In this document: positions 14,150 through 25,327 of the stretch, one piece after another
Position numbering within the stretch: the first letter of the stretch is position 1
Layout of the letters: each line of letters starts with the position of its first letter
Source: Trachelipus rathkii
Taxonomy: Eukaryota > Arthropoda > Malacostraca > Isopoda > Trachelipodidae
DNA length: 35,000 bases
Direction of reading: 5' to 3'
Assembly: GCA_015478945.1 (NCBI GenBank)
Contig: JABUQX010099116.1
Location: 1 to 35,000 of the forward strand
The notes under the pieces: model-generated
Told to the model about the DNA's origin: nothing
The model's input: only the letters and a program-made list of their open reading frames with translations
The model's database searches: none
Made by a program: the position numbers and the translations under genes

Positions 14150-14320
14150 TTTTTTTTTTCTTCTTTTAAAGTCGCAACTCACGGGCATAGCCACATTCTA
14201 GGAGGGGAACTACTCTAGGTAATTGCTACCTAGGATCTTGACTAGGGGATCGAACCCGGGTCCTTGCCTTTGCGACTATGTCGCTCTACTGATTGACCCA
14301 CTGTAGCGATTATACTCACT
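14150..14320 (-). mobile_element. tRNA-derived SINE-like element with poly-A tail
   Basis: On the minus strand a box A-like TGGGTCAATCAGTAGAGCGA (14281-14300) is followed about 25 bases later by box B GGTTCGATCCC (14246-14256). A tRNA-unrelated body and an A-rich tail follow (T-run at 14150-14159 on the plus strand). The order and spacing fit an internal pol III promoter. There is no proper acceptor stem, so it is not a working tRNA gene. Confidence 0.7.
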
Positions 14321-14340
14321 TGTTGAATCTAAAGATCGCT

Positions 14341-14404
14341 TAATCCCTTAAAGGGTTAAAGGGGTAATCCCTTAAAGTGTTAAAGGGATAATCCCTTAAA
14401 GGGA
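14341..14404. repeat. 24-bp minisatellite, about 2.7 copies
   Basis: TAATCCCTTAAAGGG-type units begin at 14341, 14365 and 14389. Each unit contains an internal palindrome (CCCTTAAAGGG). Confidence 0.9.
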
Positions 14405-15639
14405 TGTTCTTTGTGTCTTGACAGGTGAAGTCGAGGATAAATTCTTCAAGTTTGAAAAAAACTCTTCTTGTAACTATATTGTTTGGGTTTTGTAGAAGAG
14501 TGTGTCAGGATAAAGGTATTGCAGTTTAAAACTATGGTGACTCTTCAACATTAAATTTTGCAGTATCTAGTCGATGGTCTAGTTTGAGGGTTTTTTTTTT
14601 CTTTATCTTTTTTTATAAGCGTAAGAAAATCTTGGATGTCCATTTAGTAATGGAAGCTATAATTTACAATTAGGGTTTTTATAGTCTATTTTTTATTGAA
14701 AAGATTTCCTCGCAATATCTGGATGTGTGAATTATCCTAGTCACTCTATGGAGTGTGCATTTCCTACTCTATAGAAGCGCATTGATGGATTGCATTAAGG
14801 GAGAACTATTTTTTTTACTCAAAAATTAATAATCACATATATAAACAGTAATGTGTATAAAAATTATATATTCATCTCTGAGAAATCTCTCATGAACATC
14901 AATTTTCATCTTTGTTTTCAGAGGCCCTCCAAAAAAAAAAATTATTTTGATTATTGCAATTTTCATGTTGACAGCAAAAGAGTAGTTTTACTTTCATCTG
15001 TTATGTTGATGTTGAAGAGGAAACGGTCAATGGCGTTTAACCGAAATTAATATTGTGTTTATAATTGTTAAAAATGCAACACCGTATAACTAAGTCTAGT
15101 ATTTTATAATGTACATAGATTATTTGAATACTGGAAGTTGCTTATCTTGGCCCTTCATATATATAATTTTTTATGAGCTTAGGCTCTTCATCTAGTATGT
15201 CCTAATACAGAATAATTCCTATTAAAAATCAAAGCCTTTTGAATTATAATATTGTTAACAAAATCGATACTTAATGAAGAAATCTAATAGTTTATAATGC
15301 ACCATTTACTCTTTCTTTACTTAGTCACTCTATGCCTTTACCAAAGATCACTTACAACCTAATGTATGAAATGTCAAATGACTATAAATATCAAAACGAG
15401 GGGCCTCGATGGCATCCCACTTCATATTTTAGGAGTTGAGGTCAGTTCTTAAGGTTACATTCCTAATTTCCTATGCTTAAATTATTTCTTAGTGATGGAA
15501 CCATACACACGTCACTTCGTTTCCAAATATAGGTAGCAGTTCTGATCCGTTTGTCTATTGGTCAATAATTGATCTCTCTTGTAATTTCTTCAAAAGTCAT
15601 GAATCTATCTTTAAATCGCGTATCATCAGTCAACTAAGG
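14405..15639. other. No supported feature
   Basis: AT-rich sequence. A splice-acceptor-like TTTGTTTTCAG occurs near 14920 followed by a short open frame, but coding quality is poor. Towards the right end the text may already belong to the 5' side of the LINE that becomes recognisable at 15640. Confidence 0.4.
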
Positions 15640-16410
15640 TCGCAATCTTTTTTTTTTTTATCGCCAACATTGCTTTAAACATGTTTCCTATTTTGCTGAT
15701 CTGATATTTAGACATGGTATTCGTATTGAGGACGCTTGATATATTCAAGGTTTTTGACGTATTCAATGCTTTTCTGTCGCTGCTATTGTCACTGCTTTTC
15801 CCTACTCCACCTTACATGCTCATTTCTAGTATCCCTTTAAATTGTTCCATTCCAGTTATTGGTGAGACTGTCTCATTTCTCTATTAGTAGCGATATTTCT
15901 AAAAGTCCTACTTCCTGCCCTTTTTGTTTTCTCTAACTATCAAAGTTGATCCTCCAATAAAGTCCATTCATACGCTGATGACTCCATTCTTCCACTCATT
16001 TCAAATCATCATCTTCCCTTTGACTTTACTGCTGCCTTCACTTTTCTCTCCGAGTGTAAGGTTTGCCGTTTGGGTTACTGGAACATTGTGAAATTATTCT
16101 TTAAGAATTCTCAACTACTATATATCTCATAACTTTCGTCTATTTCTAGTTTTGACATCTCCCTGTTAACCGTAAACATTTTTGAAACTATAAATAAGAT
16201 TGGAAATATGTGTTTAACGGTTGCTAGTAGTTTCCAAGAAGCTGAGAGTTATGTTCGTGTTGGGAGAATTTATTCTCCTCTCAGTTATTCTTCATATACA
16301 AGAATCTCGTCTCATTGTTCTCTAACAAAGGGTATATTCGTTTGGCTCCATCGTTATTCTGTTCAGGACTGTCTGAGACTAAGCTATTAAGGAAAAAAAC
16401 TTTTAGCAAT
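15640..16410 (+). mobile_element. Jockey/CR1-like LINE fragment, RT core
   Basis: RT pieces in order: LDIFKVFDVF (about 15735-15765, resembling the motif A LDISKAFDxV), then SYADDSILP with YADD at 15971-15982. Next come a GYWNIVKLFFKNSQLL block matching the DWGxxNLVKFNxSKTQ stretch of the family, and INKIGNMCLTVASSFQ. Blocks and order match the LINE at 7625-9660, so it is the same or a sister family. Multiple frames and stops mark it as decayed. Confidence 0.7.
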
Positions 16411-17396
16411 CCAAATACACTCTAATAGTCTAGTATATCTTTATAAGGTGACTGAGCTCTTTATACCTATCTACTACAGCAGCAAAGCAAATCGACAAGA
16501 ATTTGTCTACGAAGGTGCTGGGGGGAAGTTCCTTCCATAAACAATAGGATGTGGTTTCCCGCCATTCACACCAGTAGATTCTGAATCTGGTTCAATCCAC
16601 CTCCTTCACTGATCCTGCATAAACAATTTTGTCAGTCTGGTTCAGGTTCATCAGTCCCACAATATAGATTTTGAAAAATTATTAATGAAAGAACTTGGGA
16701 GATGGATCTATCTGATGTGAACTCGCCAGTTAGATTCATGTTGATTCAGATTAATTTGGTATGAAGGGTCCATTCAATTTCCGCTGCCTTTGGTGTCACC
16801 TTACCACAAAGGGTGCAAAGTATTCTCACAGAGTTTTGTGCCAAGATTGGTTACTAAACTGACCGTTGTACCTACTTAGCAATTACTATCGAACTGTAAG
16901 ATTCTTTACTAGTTTAATTTTTTTATCTTTAATACTCTTAAGATGAACATCTACGTACATTCGAGGCCGGTCATAATGATTGCCCTAGATGGATATTTTT
17001 TTTAAAAAAACTTTTTGTCCACCCTAGATTAGAGCTTTCCCCGTGAATGGTAGCTAACTTTTGAAAGATTAAGTTTGACAATTTATGCAAATTAAAACAT
17101 ATTATAAAAAACAGTAACAATGTCAATCAACAATTTTTAACATTTAAGTAAAAACTGACAGACTTATTTATAAAATTATTGAAGTCAGACTTGAAAACCA
17201 TATAAAATTTACTCATAATTACTTGAATCTTTTTTGACTTCAAATTGCAGTGGGAATATTTTTTTGCTTCGTTTTGATTATAATAAAATAATAATATGAA
17301 CCTTTTCAATTTTAAAATTACTGTTTTATGATTTATACTCGTAAGCTTTAAAATATCATTTTTGCAAGACGCGGTACTTCAAATATGTAGTAACCA
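16411..17396. other. No supported gene; possible LINE remnants at left
   Basis: The first few hundred bases may be the decayed C-terminal or 3' part of the preceding LINE. From about 16900 the sequence is AT-rich with no coding signal I can defend. Confidence 0.4.
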
Positions 17397-17515
17397 TTTT
17401 TTTTTTGCCTCACCCATAATGCCACCACCCAGACCCAGCAAGTTTACAAACGAAATTCTTGGACAGTCGTCAGACTTGAACTGACAACCTACTGATTACA
17501 AGTCAGTTTGAGCTA
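17397..17515 (-). mobile_element. tRNA-Thr-derived SINE-like element, D-arm shortened
   Basis: On the minus strand: GTAGCTCAAA, then a 5-bp anticodon stem ACTGA/TCAGT with 7-base loop CTTGTAA (17491-17507; anticodon TGT, U33 kept). Next is a perfect T-arm, stem GTCAG/CTGAC with loop TTCAAGT (17469-17485), then an unrelated body and an A-tail (T-run at 17397-17406). Compared with a normal tRNA, about 9-10 bases of the D-loop and its 3' stem are absent, so it cannot fold as a full tRNA. It best fits a SINE head or tRNA pseudogene retroposed with poly-A. Confidence 0.65.
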
Positions 17516-18305
17516 CATTCTTCATCAAATTTACTAAAAGCTAATATTTTACTATATATTTAAAAAAAATTAAATTAAATTCATCTTTTCTTAACTTAAA
17601 ACTGGCAACTAAAATGACAAAAAAGTTTTGATTATATATTTACAAATATACAAAATTGCCATAAAAAGATATAACAAAATTTTATATTATTTATGCTAAA
17701 TAGCTGACTCAACAGACAAATATGATCAAAGAATCTAAAAAATTATAAACGTAAAAATCACATTTAATTGGTCAAGGAAAAATTATCAATAATATTATAA
17801 TATATATATATATATATATTATTATATATTATTATTATATTATAGATATAATATATATAATATAAAAGATTATAATATATAATATATATTATATAAGGAA
17901 ACTATGTATTATTTAGATACGAGTGATTGTACTAAAAAAATAATAATTTAAAAAATAATCATTTTATTTAAATGTTTTAAACTAAATATTTGCAACTTTA
18001 TTAAAAATTTTTGCCATTGGAAAAAATAAAACTCATATAAAGGTCTAATATTTAATGAAGCTTGAAAAAAATAAAAGTAGAAGAAGCAACAAAACACAAT
18101 TTTAAGAAATTTTTTAATTAGATTGTGATGGCATGGGACTATAACTATATATTTTAATTCCAGTTTTCCCTCTGATTTAGAAACATTATACACGATTGGG
18201 TGGGACCTAATATATATAATAAATTATATATATATATATATAATACATATATATTAATATATAATATAATAATATATATATTATTATCTTATATATATAT
18301 ATATA

Positions 18306-18347
<42 letters not shown>

Positions 18348-18851
18348 TATATATTAATTTATATATATATATTTATATATAATTATATATATATATATTA
18401 TTATATATTATATAATATTAATTAGTATAACTATATATAATAATATATAGATATATATTATATAATAATATATATATAATTACTATAACTTTACTAAAAA
18501 AACAACAAAGTTTATATTACTTATTCAAAACATGTATAAAAATAAAAATATACATTTTTTATAGGGTTTAAAACTATTATTATTTCCAAATTATCACAAT
18601 ATTATTTTAGCTGCAATAATAAAATTTTAAAATAAGGGGAGAGAATCCTTGATTTAATACATCAAATTTTATGATGGAAAATTTAGTTCTTTTTGAAGCA
18701 ATATATATATATTATATAATATATATATAATAATTATATACTATAATATATAATATATATATTATATATTAAGATATTATATATATATATATATAATATA
18801 AATATAATATTATATAATAATATAATAATTAGAATATAATATATATATATA

Positions 18852-18904
<53 letters not shown>

Positions 18905-19335
18905 GTTATTGAATGTACAGTTGTGAAAAAGTTTTAATTTAAAAGTTTTCACTTTTTGCAACTGTATTATTATTGAGCAATTTTTAGTCCTAATACTCTT
19001 TGCTTATACAAGTAACATCTAATTTACAGGGGAAAATTTTAAAAAATAAAAAAGCGTAATTTTTATCTAACATATTTTCTATGTTAGGGATAATTTAGAT
19101 ACTATTGAAAAATAAAGAAAAAAATTGTTATTTTACAAATAAATTGCTAGAATTAAAAAAGAGCATAGAAAAAAAGCATCAATGTTATTTACATAAATTA
19201 ACAACAATGACAATATTAAACATTTCGAAAATTAACAAAAAAAAAAAAAAAAAAAAAATTGAAGATTAAAAATGACCCCTTTAAAGTAACATACTACATT
19301 CTGAATATTAAAAGTTAATCTTTTCTTTTAACTTC
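17516..19335. other. AT-rich intergenic stretch with irregular TA/TAA arrays
   Basis: Imperfect TA-rich runs occupy about 17797-17900, 18205-18480 and 18700-18900, with an A-run at 19238-19258. No coding frame stands out. This is where the 3' UTR of the distal LRCH isoform should lie, but no clear polyadenylation signal was identified by eye. Confidence 0.6.
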
Positions 19336-19467
19336 TCACACCGACGTTTGGTTTCTTCCTGACGGAGTGTGTCGTCCTTGATAGAAATGTAAAAGACGTT
19401 CGACTGTGATGGCAACGCGGACGGTTCCCCTTTCTTCAAGAACATCGTGGGCGGAACAAATGTACTC
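19336..19467 (-). CDS. Lrch: LRCH distal alternative terminal exon (soluble end)
   Basis: The acceptor is TTGTTCCTACAG just above 19467. The exon encodes 43 residues and a stop: EYICSAHDVLEERGTVRVAI, then TVERLLHFYQGRH, ending NQTSV. It completes the CH domain with the C-x-x-x-D-V/I-L-E-E-x-G...V.ITV.xLL pattern of the soluble ends of vertebrate LRCH proteins (from memory: LCLPxHILEEKG...VTVQALLEL). It joins in phase 0 to the exon ending at 24876. It lies downstream of the membrane-anchor exon, so its use needs skipping of that exon and its poly-A site. Confidence 0.9.
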   Translation of the reverse strand, partial: EYICSAHDVLEERGTVRVAITVERLLHFYQGRHTPSGRNQTSV

Positions 19468-21039
19468 CTGTAGGAACAACAACTTCATTAAAATCGGAAA
19501 AAAGTGAAAAAGTTCATTTGTAATTTCATCAGTATTAAAAACTTACTTTTACGTATCGCAAGGCAAAATCCAGCAGCAACGGCAGCTATAAGAGTTAGTA
19601 GCTTAGAAAAAGAAGAAAGAAGAAATAGAAAATAGGTTATGAATGTTAATAAAACGTGGTTGAGAAACTGCATGAAGAAGATTGGCGAATAAAACAAATG
19701 CAATAACTACAAAGTTTATTTTGTACAAAATGAATAATAGTTAAGTGAAAATTTTTACACAATATATATTTTTAAGTAAGAAAAACATCTATTCACTCTC
19801 TAAAACCTATCCAAGTTTTTCTTCAAACTTGTACAATACAAGGAAAACCATTACTTCCACATCATTATCAAAAAACAATCACAAAAAAACAATCACTCTT
19901 TGCATAAAACAAAATAAAGCAAATCTAATCTCCTTAGCCTTGTTCCTTACAATAGCAGCACCTGAAGAGTTTCCATATCTATGTTTTTCTTGGAATACAC
20001 ATTGGCAATTATTAAAATATATATGAATATAAATGCACATTTAAAATCTTATACAATTAAACAAAAAAAAAAAAACATACAGTACAGACACACTTTGAAA
20101 GTGACTTACTTTATAAATATGTGACTAGCTAGTTTTACTTATTTTTTAAAGCTACATACCTTCTCTATTAAGAGTCAATTTTTATTCGTGAATAAATTGT
20201 CAACTGTGACTAGTTTATTAATTAATTATATCACCCTAAAAGCCTATCACAGTAACTTATTATCCTAAACGCCACTAAAAAATTTGTTTCGTTCCATTGC
20301 AAAATAAAGGCAATTTTTAAAGGCCCAATTGGATGATTTCAACTTTTTCGTTTCTAACTATATAATTTTTTTTTAATTCTAATTATACTTATTCTAGCTC
20401 ATCGGTTATATGCAATATTTAGAATAAAAATAAGAAAAAAGGCCGTTTTGAATCTAATATATACTTACGCATCTTAAGAGATGAATCTCGTCCTAACTTC
20501 CGTAAAGGACGTTCCAATCTACTAAAACCTATCACTTATTATGAAGATTAATCTGGGAATTCATTATTATATTTTAATGAATTATCTTAGGAGAGAGGAA
20601 CTAAGAAAAGTTTTGGAAGAACACTAAAGAAGTTACAGTTAGTAAAACACCAAATATTTAAGTTTTTTAACATATACTGAAATCAATAATATTAACATAA
20701 GAAAAAATTACGTTTAATTAAAAAAAGCAGGAACGAATTATTTAAAATTCTAATTCCACTACGTTAAGCATCATATTAGAAAGAACTACAAATCTACTTT
20801 TTATCACAAATGGTTAAACTCCATTTAGATTTTAGCAGCACATATCACCAAAAGAATTGGCAAATCTTTTACACTTAAAATATATATATTTCTTAAAATA
20901 ATCCAATGCAATTTCGGTAAATTGCATTACATAATATATCTTTAAAAAAAAGTGACCATTACCTTTAAAAAATGCATCGCATGAATTTGACAATTTAAAT
21001 TTGCATCAAAGAGAGAGAGAAATATCTTCCATTCATCTT
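19468..21039 (-). other. Lrch: Sequence between the two alternative LRCH ends
   Basis: This is the 3' UTR of the proximal isoform and intron of the distal one. It is AT-rich, with no coding exon found. The variant signal ATTAAA (minus strand, 20713-20718) is the only nearby poly-A-like hexamer noted, and its use is unproven. Confidence 0.5.
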
Positions 21040-21507
21040 TCACGCAGAAGGTGATGGAAGATAATAAAGAACAATAATAGTACAGAAAAAGATAAACAAC
21101 AAAATAAATGATAAATATTTTCCCTCTTCCACAATCTCTGTAGTATCCAAACTTCTCCCCTTAGTACCGTGTGAGACTGACTCTGATCCCCCATCACCCC
21201 CTTTGCTCCTTTTCCGTAACGCACACGTATCAGTGAACTGTCCTTGTCCTTCCTTTGCGATGGCTTTTCCGATATCAATGTTAGTAACAGCTTCATAGTT
21301 AATGTTTGCTGGTAAATCTTTAGTAGAAGAATGCTCTTGTGTTGTTAGTGTTATATTTGTGACAGTAGTGGAAATGGTGTCGCTTTCGAGAGAAATCGGA
21401 GTAGAGGAAATAGGAGCTTCGCAGGGATAAAGGAGAGAGCGAAGTGTGGCGTGCAAACGGTCGGGGGCAAAGGCAGTTACGATATCGTCGCAGGAACACA
21501 GCGATGC
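21040..21507 (-). CDS. Lrch: LRCH proximal alternative terminal exon (membrane-anchored end)
   Basis: The acceptor GTCTGTCTCTTGCAG ends just above 21507. The exon encodes 155 residues and a stop. Residues 1-30 (ASLCSCDDIVTAF, then LHATLRSLLYP) align with the start of the distal exon (C-S-x-x-D-I/V...LL), so this is a second version of the CH-domain end. About 95 residues rich in Ser, Thr and charged residues follow. Near the C-terminus comes a hydrophobic stretch, YLSFILLFIFFCTIIVLYYL, followed by only PSPSA. That is a tail-type transmembrane anchor, like the C-terminal anchor of vertebrate LRCH4 and some LRCH1 isoforms (recalled, not searched). Joins in phase 0 after 24876. Confidence 0.88.
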   Translation of the reverse strand, partial: ASLCSCDDIVTAFAPDRLHATLRSLLYPCEAPISSTPISLESDTISTTVTNITLTTQEHSSTKDLPANINYEAVTNIDIGKAIAKEGQGQFTDTCALRKRSKGGDGGSESVSHGTKGRSLDTTEIVEEGKYLSFILLFIFFCTIIVLYYLPSPSA

Positions 21508-22035
21508 CTGCAAGAGACAGACAGACAATCCGCTGTGAGAACAATATCTAAGCCCAAACTCGCTTCAAATCAAAATTTGCCTCAAAAATAATAAATGAAT
21601 ATTATTTTGGCAGATTAAGACCAGATTATATATTTTAATTGATCATTGCCCTGTTAACAGATAAAGAGCTTTTTGAACTTAGTGAATTTCTTCCAGCTGT
21701 TTGTTGATACAATATATATATATATATATATATATTATATAGTATATAATATATATAGTATATATACTATATATATATATATATAATATATATGTTATTT
21801 TATATTATATATTATATTATATATTGTTATATATTATAGTAGTATATATATATATATTATATATTAATTATAGTATGCTAGACCAAAATAGTGGTTCACC
21901 TATTTACCTATCTGTTCCTATATTTATTAATTTTTTAATATAACTAAATAAAAATCCTGTATTAGGACTATTCTCCACTTATGGTCAAAAAGTATAATGA
22001 ATACATATTAATTAATTAATAATATATCTATATAC

Positions 22036-22068
<33 letters not shown>

Positions 22069-22109
22069 TATATATATAGTATATATATAATAATATTTTA
22101 TATATGTAG

Positions 22110-22179
<70 letters not shown>

Positions 22180-22505
22180 TATCGCAAAAGAAAAAACATG
22201 CATATAGAGAAATATTAACATGTATAATATAGCGGAGAATGAAAAAAAGGATATCAGATGTTGAATGGTGTTTTAAAACCGTGAACATGAAAAATATGGG
22301 GAAATGTATAGGAACGCACCCAAAAAAGAAAAAAATTATAATGATTGATCTAAAAATTACAATAACAAATAACAATAACAAAAAAAAAAAGAATAAATAA
22401 AATTACATTGGAAGATAAATGGTAAAGTTAATTATCATCAATTCCGCTCACAGATCATATCATTCCGGAATTTCACATGGAACCACAATCTCTACAGAGT
22501 TAAGA

Positions 22506-22536
<31 letters not shown>

Positions 22537-23168
22537 AGCATCTAAGAAAGTTTAACACAACCAAAAAAAGATTCACTATACCCATGCCTTACCATTATCT
22601 GTGAATTTATGGCGTTCCACAAACGCTCGATTTCTAGTGCCTGCCATTCCGCTGCTTTCATATCAAATTACCAAAGTTTTACCTCGCCCTTCATCTCATT
22701 TTCTTATACTCCGTTTGCTTCCTAACGTTAGTCCACCTATTTATGCTTTTTTTTTTTTTTAAGTTTCTTTTTCCATTGCACAATAATGGGTATGAAAATG
22801 TTCTCTCCTATGAACTTACAATTGAAGATTATTGAAATTTTAGGCCTATCTCCTCTTCTTTTAATCTTTTGGTTTAATAAGTCTCCCTTAAAAGTATTCC
22901 CTTTTCAATTACCCAGCGAAGTTGACCTTAACCAATCGATCTCGTGGTTTACCTCATTCGTAGGCCTGTTTCTTACATATTTAATCTCAATCGCAAACAA
23001 ATTCAAGAATTTCTCCTTCTCATTTTCAATTTGATTATCATCTATCTTTCTATTTAGAGTATTTTCAATAATACCAGTGACTAATTCTAAGAAGTCCTAG
23101 GTCTACATTCTCATCTATAGCTTTTATTTCCTCCATGAATTACAAATTGATGATAATAATAATAATAA

Positions 23169-23225
<57 letters not shown>

Positions 23226-23378
23226 TATTATTATTATCTTCCTGGGGGCAAGAATTAAAACTCGGCTGCGAACACATGGTGGCGACAGGCTTGGAATAGT
23301 CGGCCTTAAAGTTCGATTTCCTGTAGTTCCCCCGTGTTACCCTCTGAGAAGGGATTTAAGCACGTTAAAAGGAAGTTT

Positions 23379-23460
<82 letters not shown>

Positions 23461-24875
23461 GTAGCATCATCGAATACTTCAATATTTATATCCATATTTT
23501 CCATCGATTAGTAATTGCAATTTTCCCTCAAAGGTAATATTACAATATAACAAATTATATCTGTATTAAATACAGACTGATTAAAATACCAAAACTCGCT
23601 GAATTGAACAAATAGTTCAATAATTTAGTATTAATCAAATGTTTAATTATTTTTAATTATGAATATGAATAGCAATACATTTTGAAAGTGAATCATGATT
23701 CACTCATTTGAATATGCTATATTTTTATTATTTAAATGTCTGATCCAATTTTTCCTACTGTAAAATATAGTTTTTTGCTTTCTTAAAAATATGTCGTTGA
23801 TAATTAACTGAACAATTTGACTTTATTGTACAACTTGATTTTGAAAAGTGTGATATAGAGGCTCTTAACAGTTGTCTTCGCAAAAAAACAAAAAACATAC
23901 AAACAAACTCAATTTGGTGAGAAATGCAAATTAAAACCTAAATAAGTCCAGGTTTAACAGTATTCCCCTTATCGGATTTGCCTAACTAACCTTATGTTGG
24001 AAAAAGTAAAAACTTTTATTGAAATATTATTCGTAAAAATATCTATACCCACATGTCAAGTCAAAGCGGGTATATTTATTACACAAAAAAAAAAATAAAT
24101 AATACAATGTTATGGCTAACTTAATCTCAGTAATGATAAAAAATATTTGAAGTTCTTCCACATTCTGCAATCACCACAAGAATTAAACTGAACAAAAAAA
24201 AATAATGTTTATCCTCCTAATCCACAAATTTAAAAAAAGTAATTAATTCTTAAGTTGTCAGTAATTAAGAGAAACAAAAACAAAATGCTATGCAAATTTA
24301 TTTTCAGGAACAAACAAAAAAAAAAAAAAAAAACTCCACTGTTACGTATTCAAAGCTTTGGAACCAGTAGTAAAAAATGAGCACAATCAATTCCATTATT
24401 TTCTCATGTAAAATGAAGAGATAATTTGTGATCTCTTTAATTGAAGTCTTTCATTGTCCTGTTACCACTTATTTATACCCTAGAAATGCGCATAAATGCC
24501 TCGGATTTCTGGTACATGTTTGCGCATCCTTCTCCCAGTCATGGGGAAACAGGGAGACAGCTGCTGCTGTTTATTATGAAATATTTTTTGACAATACATT
24601 AAAAAAAACAACAACAACCAAAACAGTAATCATGCGTTATCAAGTTACCTCAATCTGAAATCCCTTTTCAGTTCATGCTTTATTTCCTTAATCTTTTCTT
24701 CACAATTATTTGTAGAGAATAAAAATTACGAACTCAAAAATACAAGTAAAAACGAAATATTAGAAAGAATGTTTTAAAGAGAGAGAGAGAGAGAGAAAAA
24801 AAAAAAGCATTCACAAACAAAAGTTTACAAATACAATAAAATAGAATCAAGCGTTTATTAATTTTAGGTTCTCAC
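21508..24875 (-). other. Lrch: LRCH intron with TA and TAA arrays and a SINE copy
   Basis: The intron lies between the CH exon and the proximal terminal exon. It contains irregular TA arrays (about 21711-21870 and 22025-22175), a T-run near 22507-22529, TAA arrays flanking a SINE piece (23150-23460), an A-run near 24309-24332 and a short GA run near 24778-24796. Open frames at 22786-23034 and 24428-24658 lack splice context and family resemblance and are not called. Confidence 0.7.
23241..23385 (+). mobile_element. tRNA-derived SINE, copy 2 (5'-truncated), with (TAA)n tail
   Basis: It is homologous to the body of the SINE at 6060-6290: CTGGGGGCAAGA, GCTGCGAACAC, GGCCTTAAAG, CCCGTGTTACCC, AAGCACGTTAAAAGGAAG. 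The tRNA-like head is missing. Its 3' end passes straight into a (TAA)n array (about 23383-23459), where copy 1 passes into (TA)n. A second TAA/TTA array (23150-23238) abuts its left side. Confidence 0.8.
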
Positions 24876-24953
24876 CTCTTCAACTCCAATCTTCCGGCAG
24901 GCTTCCAGAAAATTTTCGACATTCAGTCTACATTTGGCAATGGTTAACTTTGG
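24876..24953 (-). CDS. Lrch: LRCH exon: second part of CH domain
   Basis: Exon of 26 codons between acceptor CAATTGCAG and donor GTGAGAAC. It reads PKLTIAKCRLNVENFLEACR then KIGVEE. The block C-R-x-N-V-E-N-F-L-E-A-C-R-K-I/L-G-V is the most conserved part of the LRCH calponin-homology domain. Both ends are phase 0. This is the last exon shared by the two isoforms and its donor must choose between the acceptors at 21507 and 19467. Confidence 0.95.
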
Positions 24954-25083
24954 CTGCAATTGAAAATAATAGAAATAATGTAAAATAAATTGTATTTATC
25001 AAATGGCAATTTTTATAATCCTTTGATAGATCGTTAACGGTTAATCAAAAAACTTTTTCGTTTTAAATTTAAACACAACTTAC

Positions 25084-25221
25084 CACGGCAGGAGAAGGAA
25101 CGTGAATAGAGGCAACGGCTCTGGGACGCACATGATTAACAAGATGGCATAGAACAACTCCATCCATCAAGGCAGAAGATAAGTCGCTTGGGAGGGAAAC
25201 TTTTAATCGAGTCTCAATAAT
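25084..25221 (-). CDS. Lrch: LRCH exon: first part of CH domain
   Basis: Exon of 46 codons, acceptor CTTTCTCCAG, donor GTAAG. It reads IIETRLKVSLPSDLSSALMD, then GVVLCHLVNHVRPRAV, then ASIHVPSPAV. This is the N-terminal half of the type-3-like CH domain of LRCH proteins (LPxDLxxALxDGVVLCHLxNHVRPRxVxSIHVPSPAV). Phase 0 at both ends. Introns on both sides are short (106 and 130 bp), unlike the multi-kilobase introns around them. Confidence 0.96.
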
Positions 25222-25327
25222 CTGGAGAAAGAGGCCAAAAATAAATCGATAGAAACAAAAAAAAAATAATAATAAATCAGAAAATGATGATAAAGCATAT
25301 TGTTAAAAAGATATTAAAAAATTGTAC

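Noticed and set aside
14246..14300. Functional tRNA gene
   Set aside because: A and B boxes are present but acceptor and anticodon arms do not form properly, and a poly-A tail follows; SINE is the better reading.
14918..15050. Acceptor-like TTTGTTTTCAG followed by a short open frame
   Set aside because: Lysine- and poly-A-driven composition, no donor, no resemblance to a known protein.
22786..23034. 82-residue frame with hydrophobic segments (could suggest a receptor fragment)
   Set aside because: No recognisable family motif, no convincing splice sites, AT-rich intron context.
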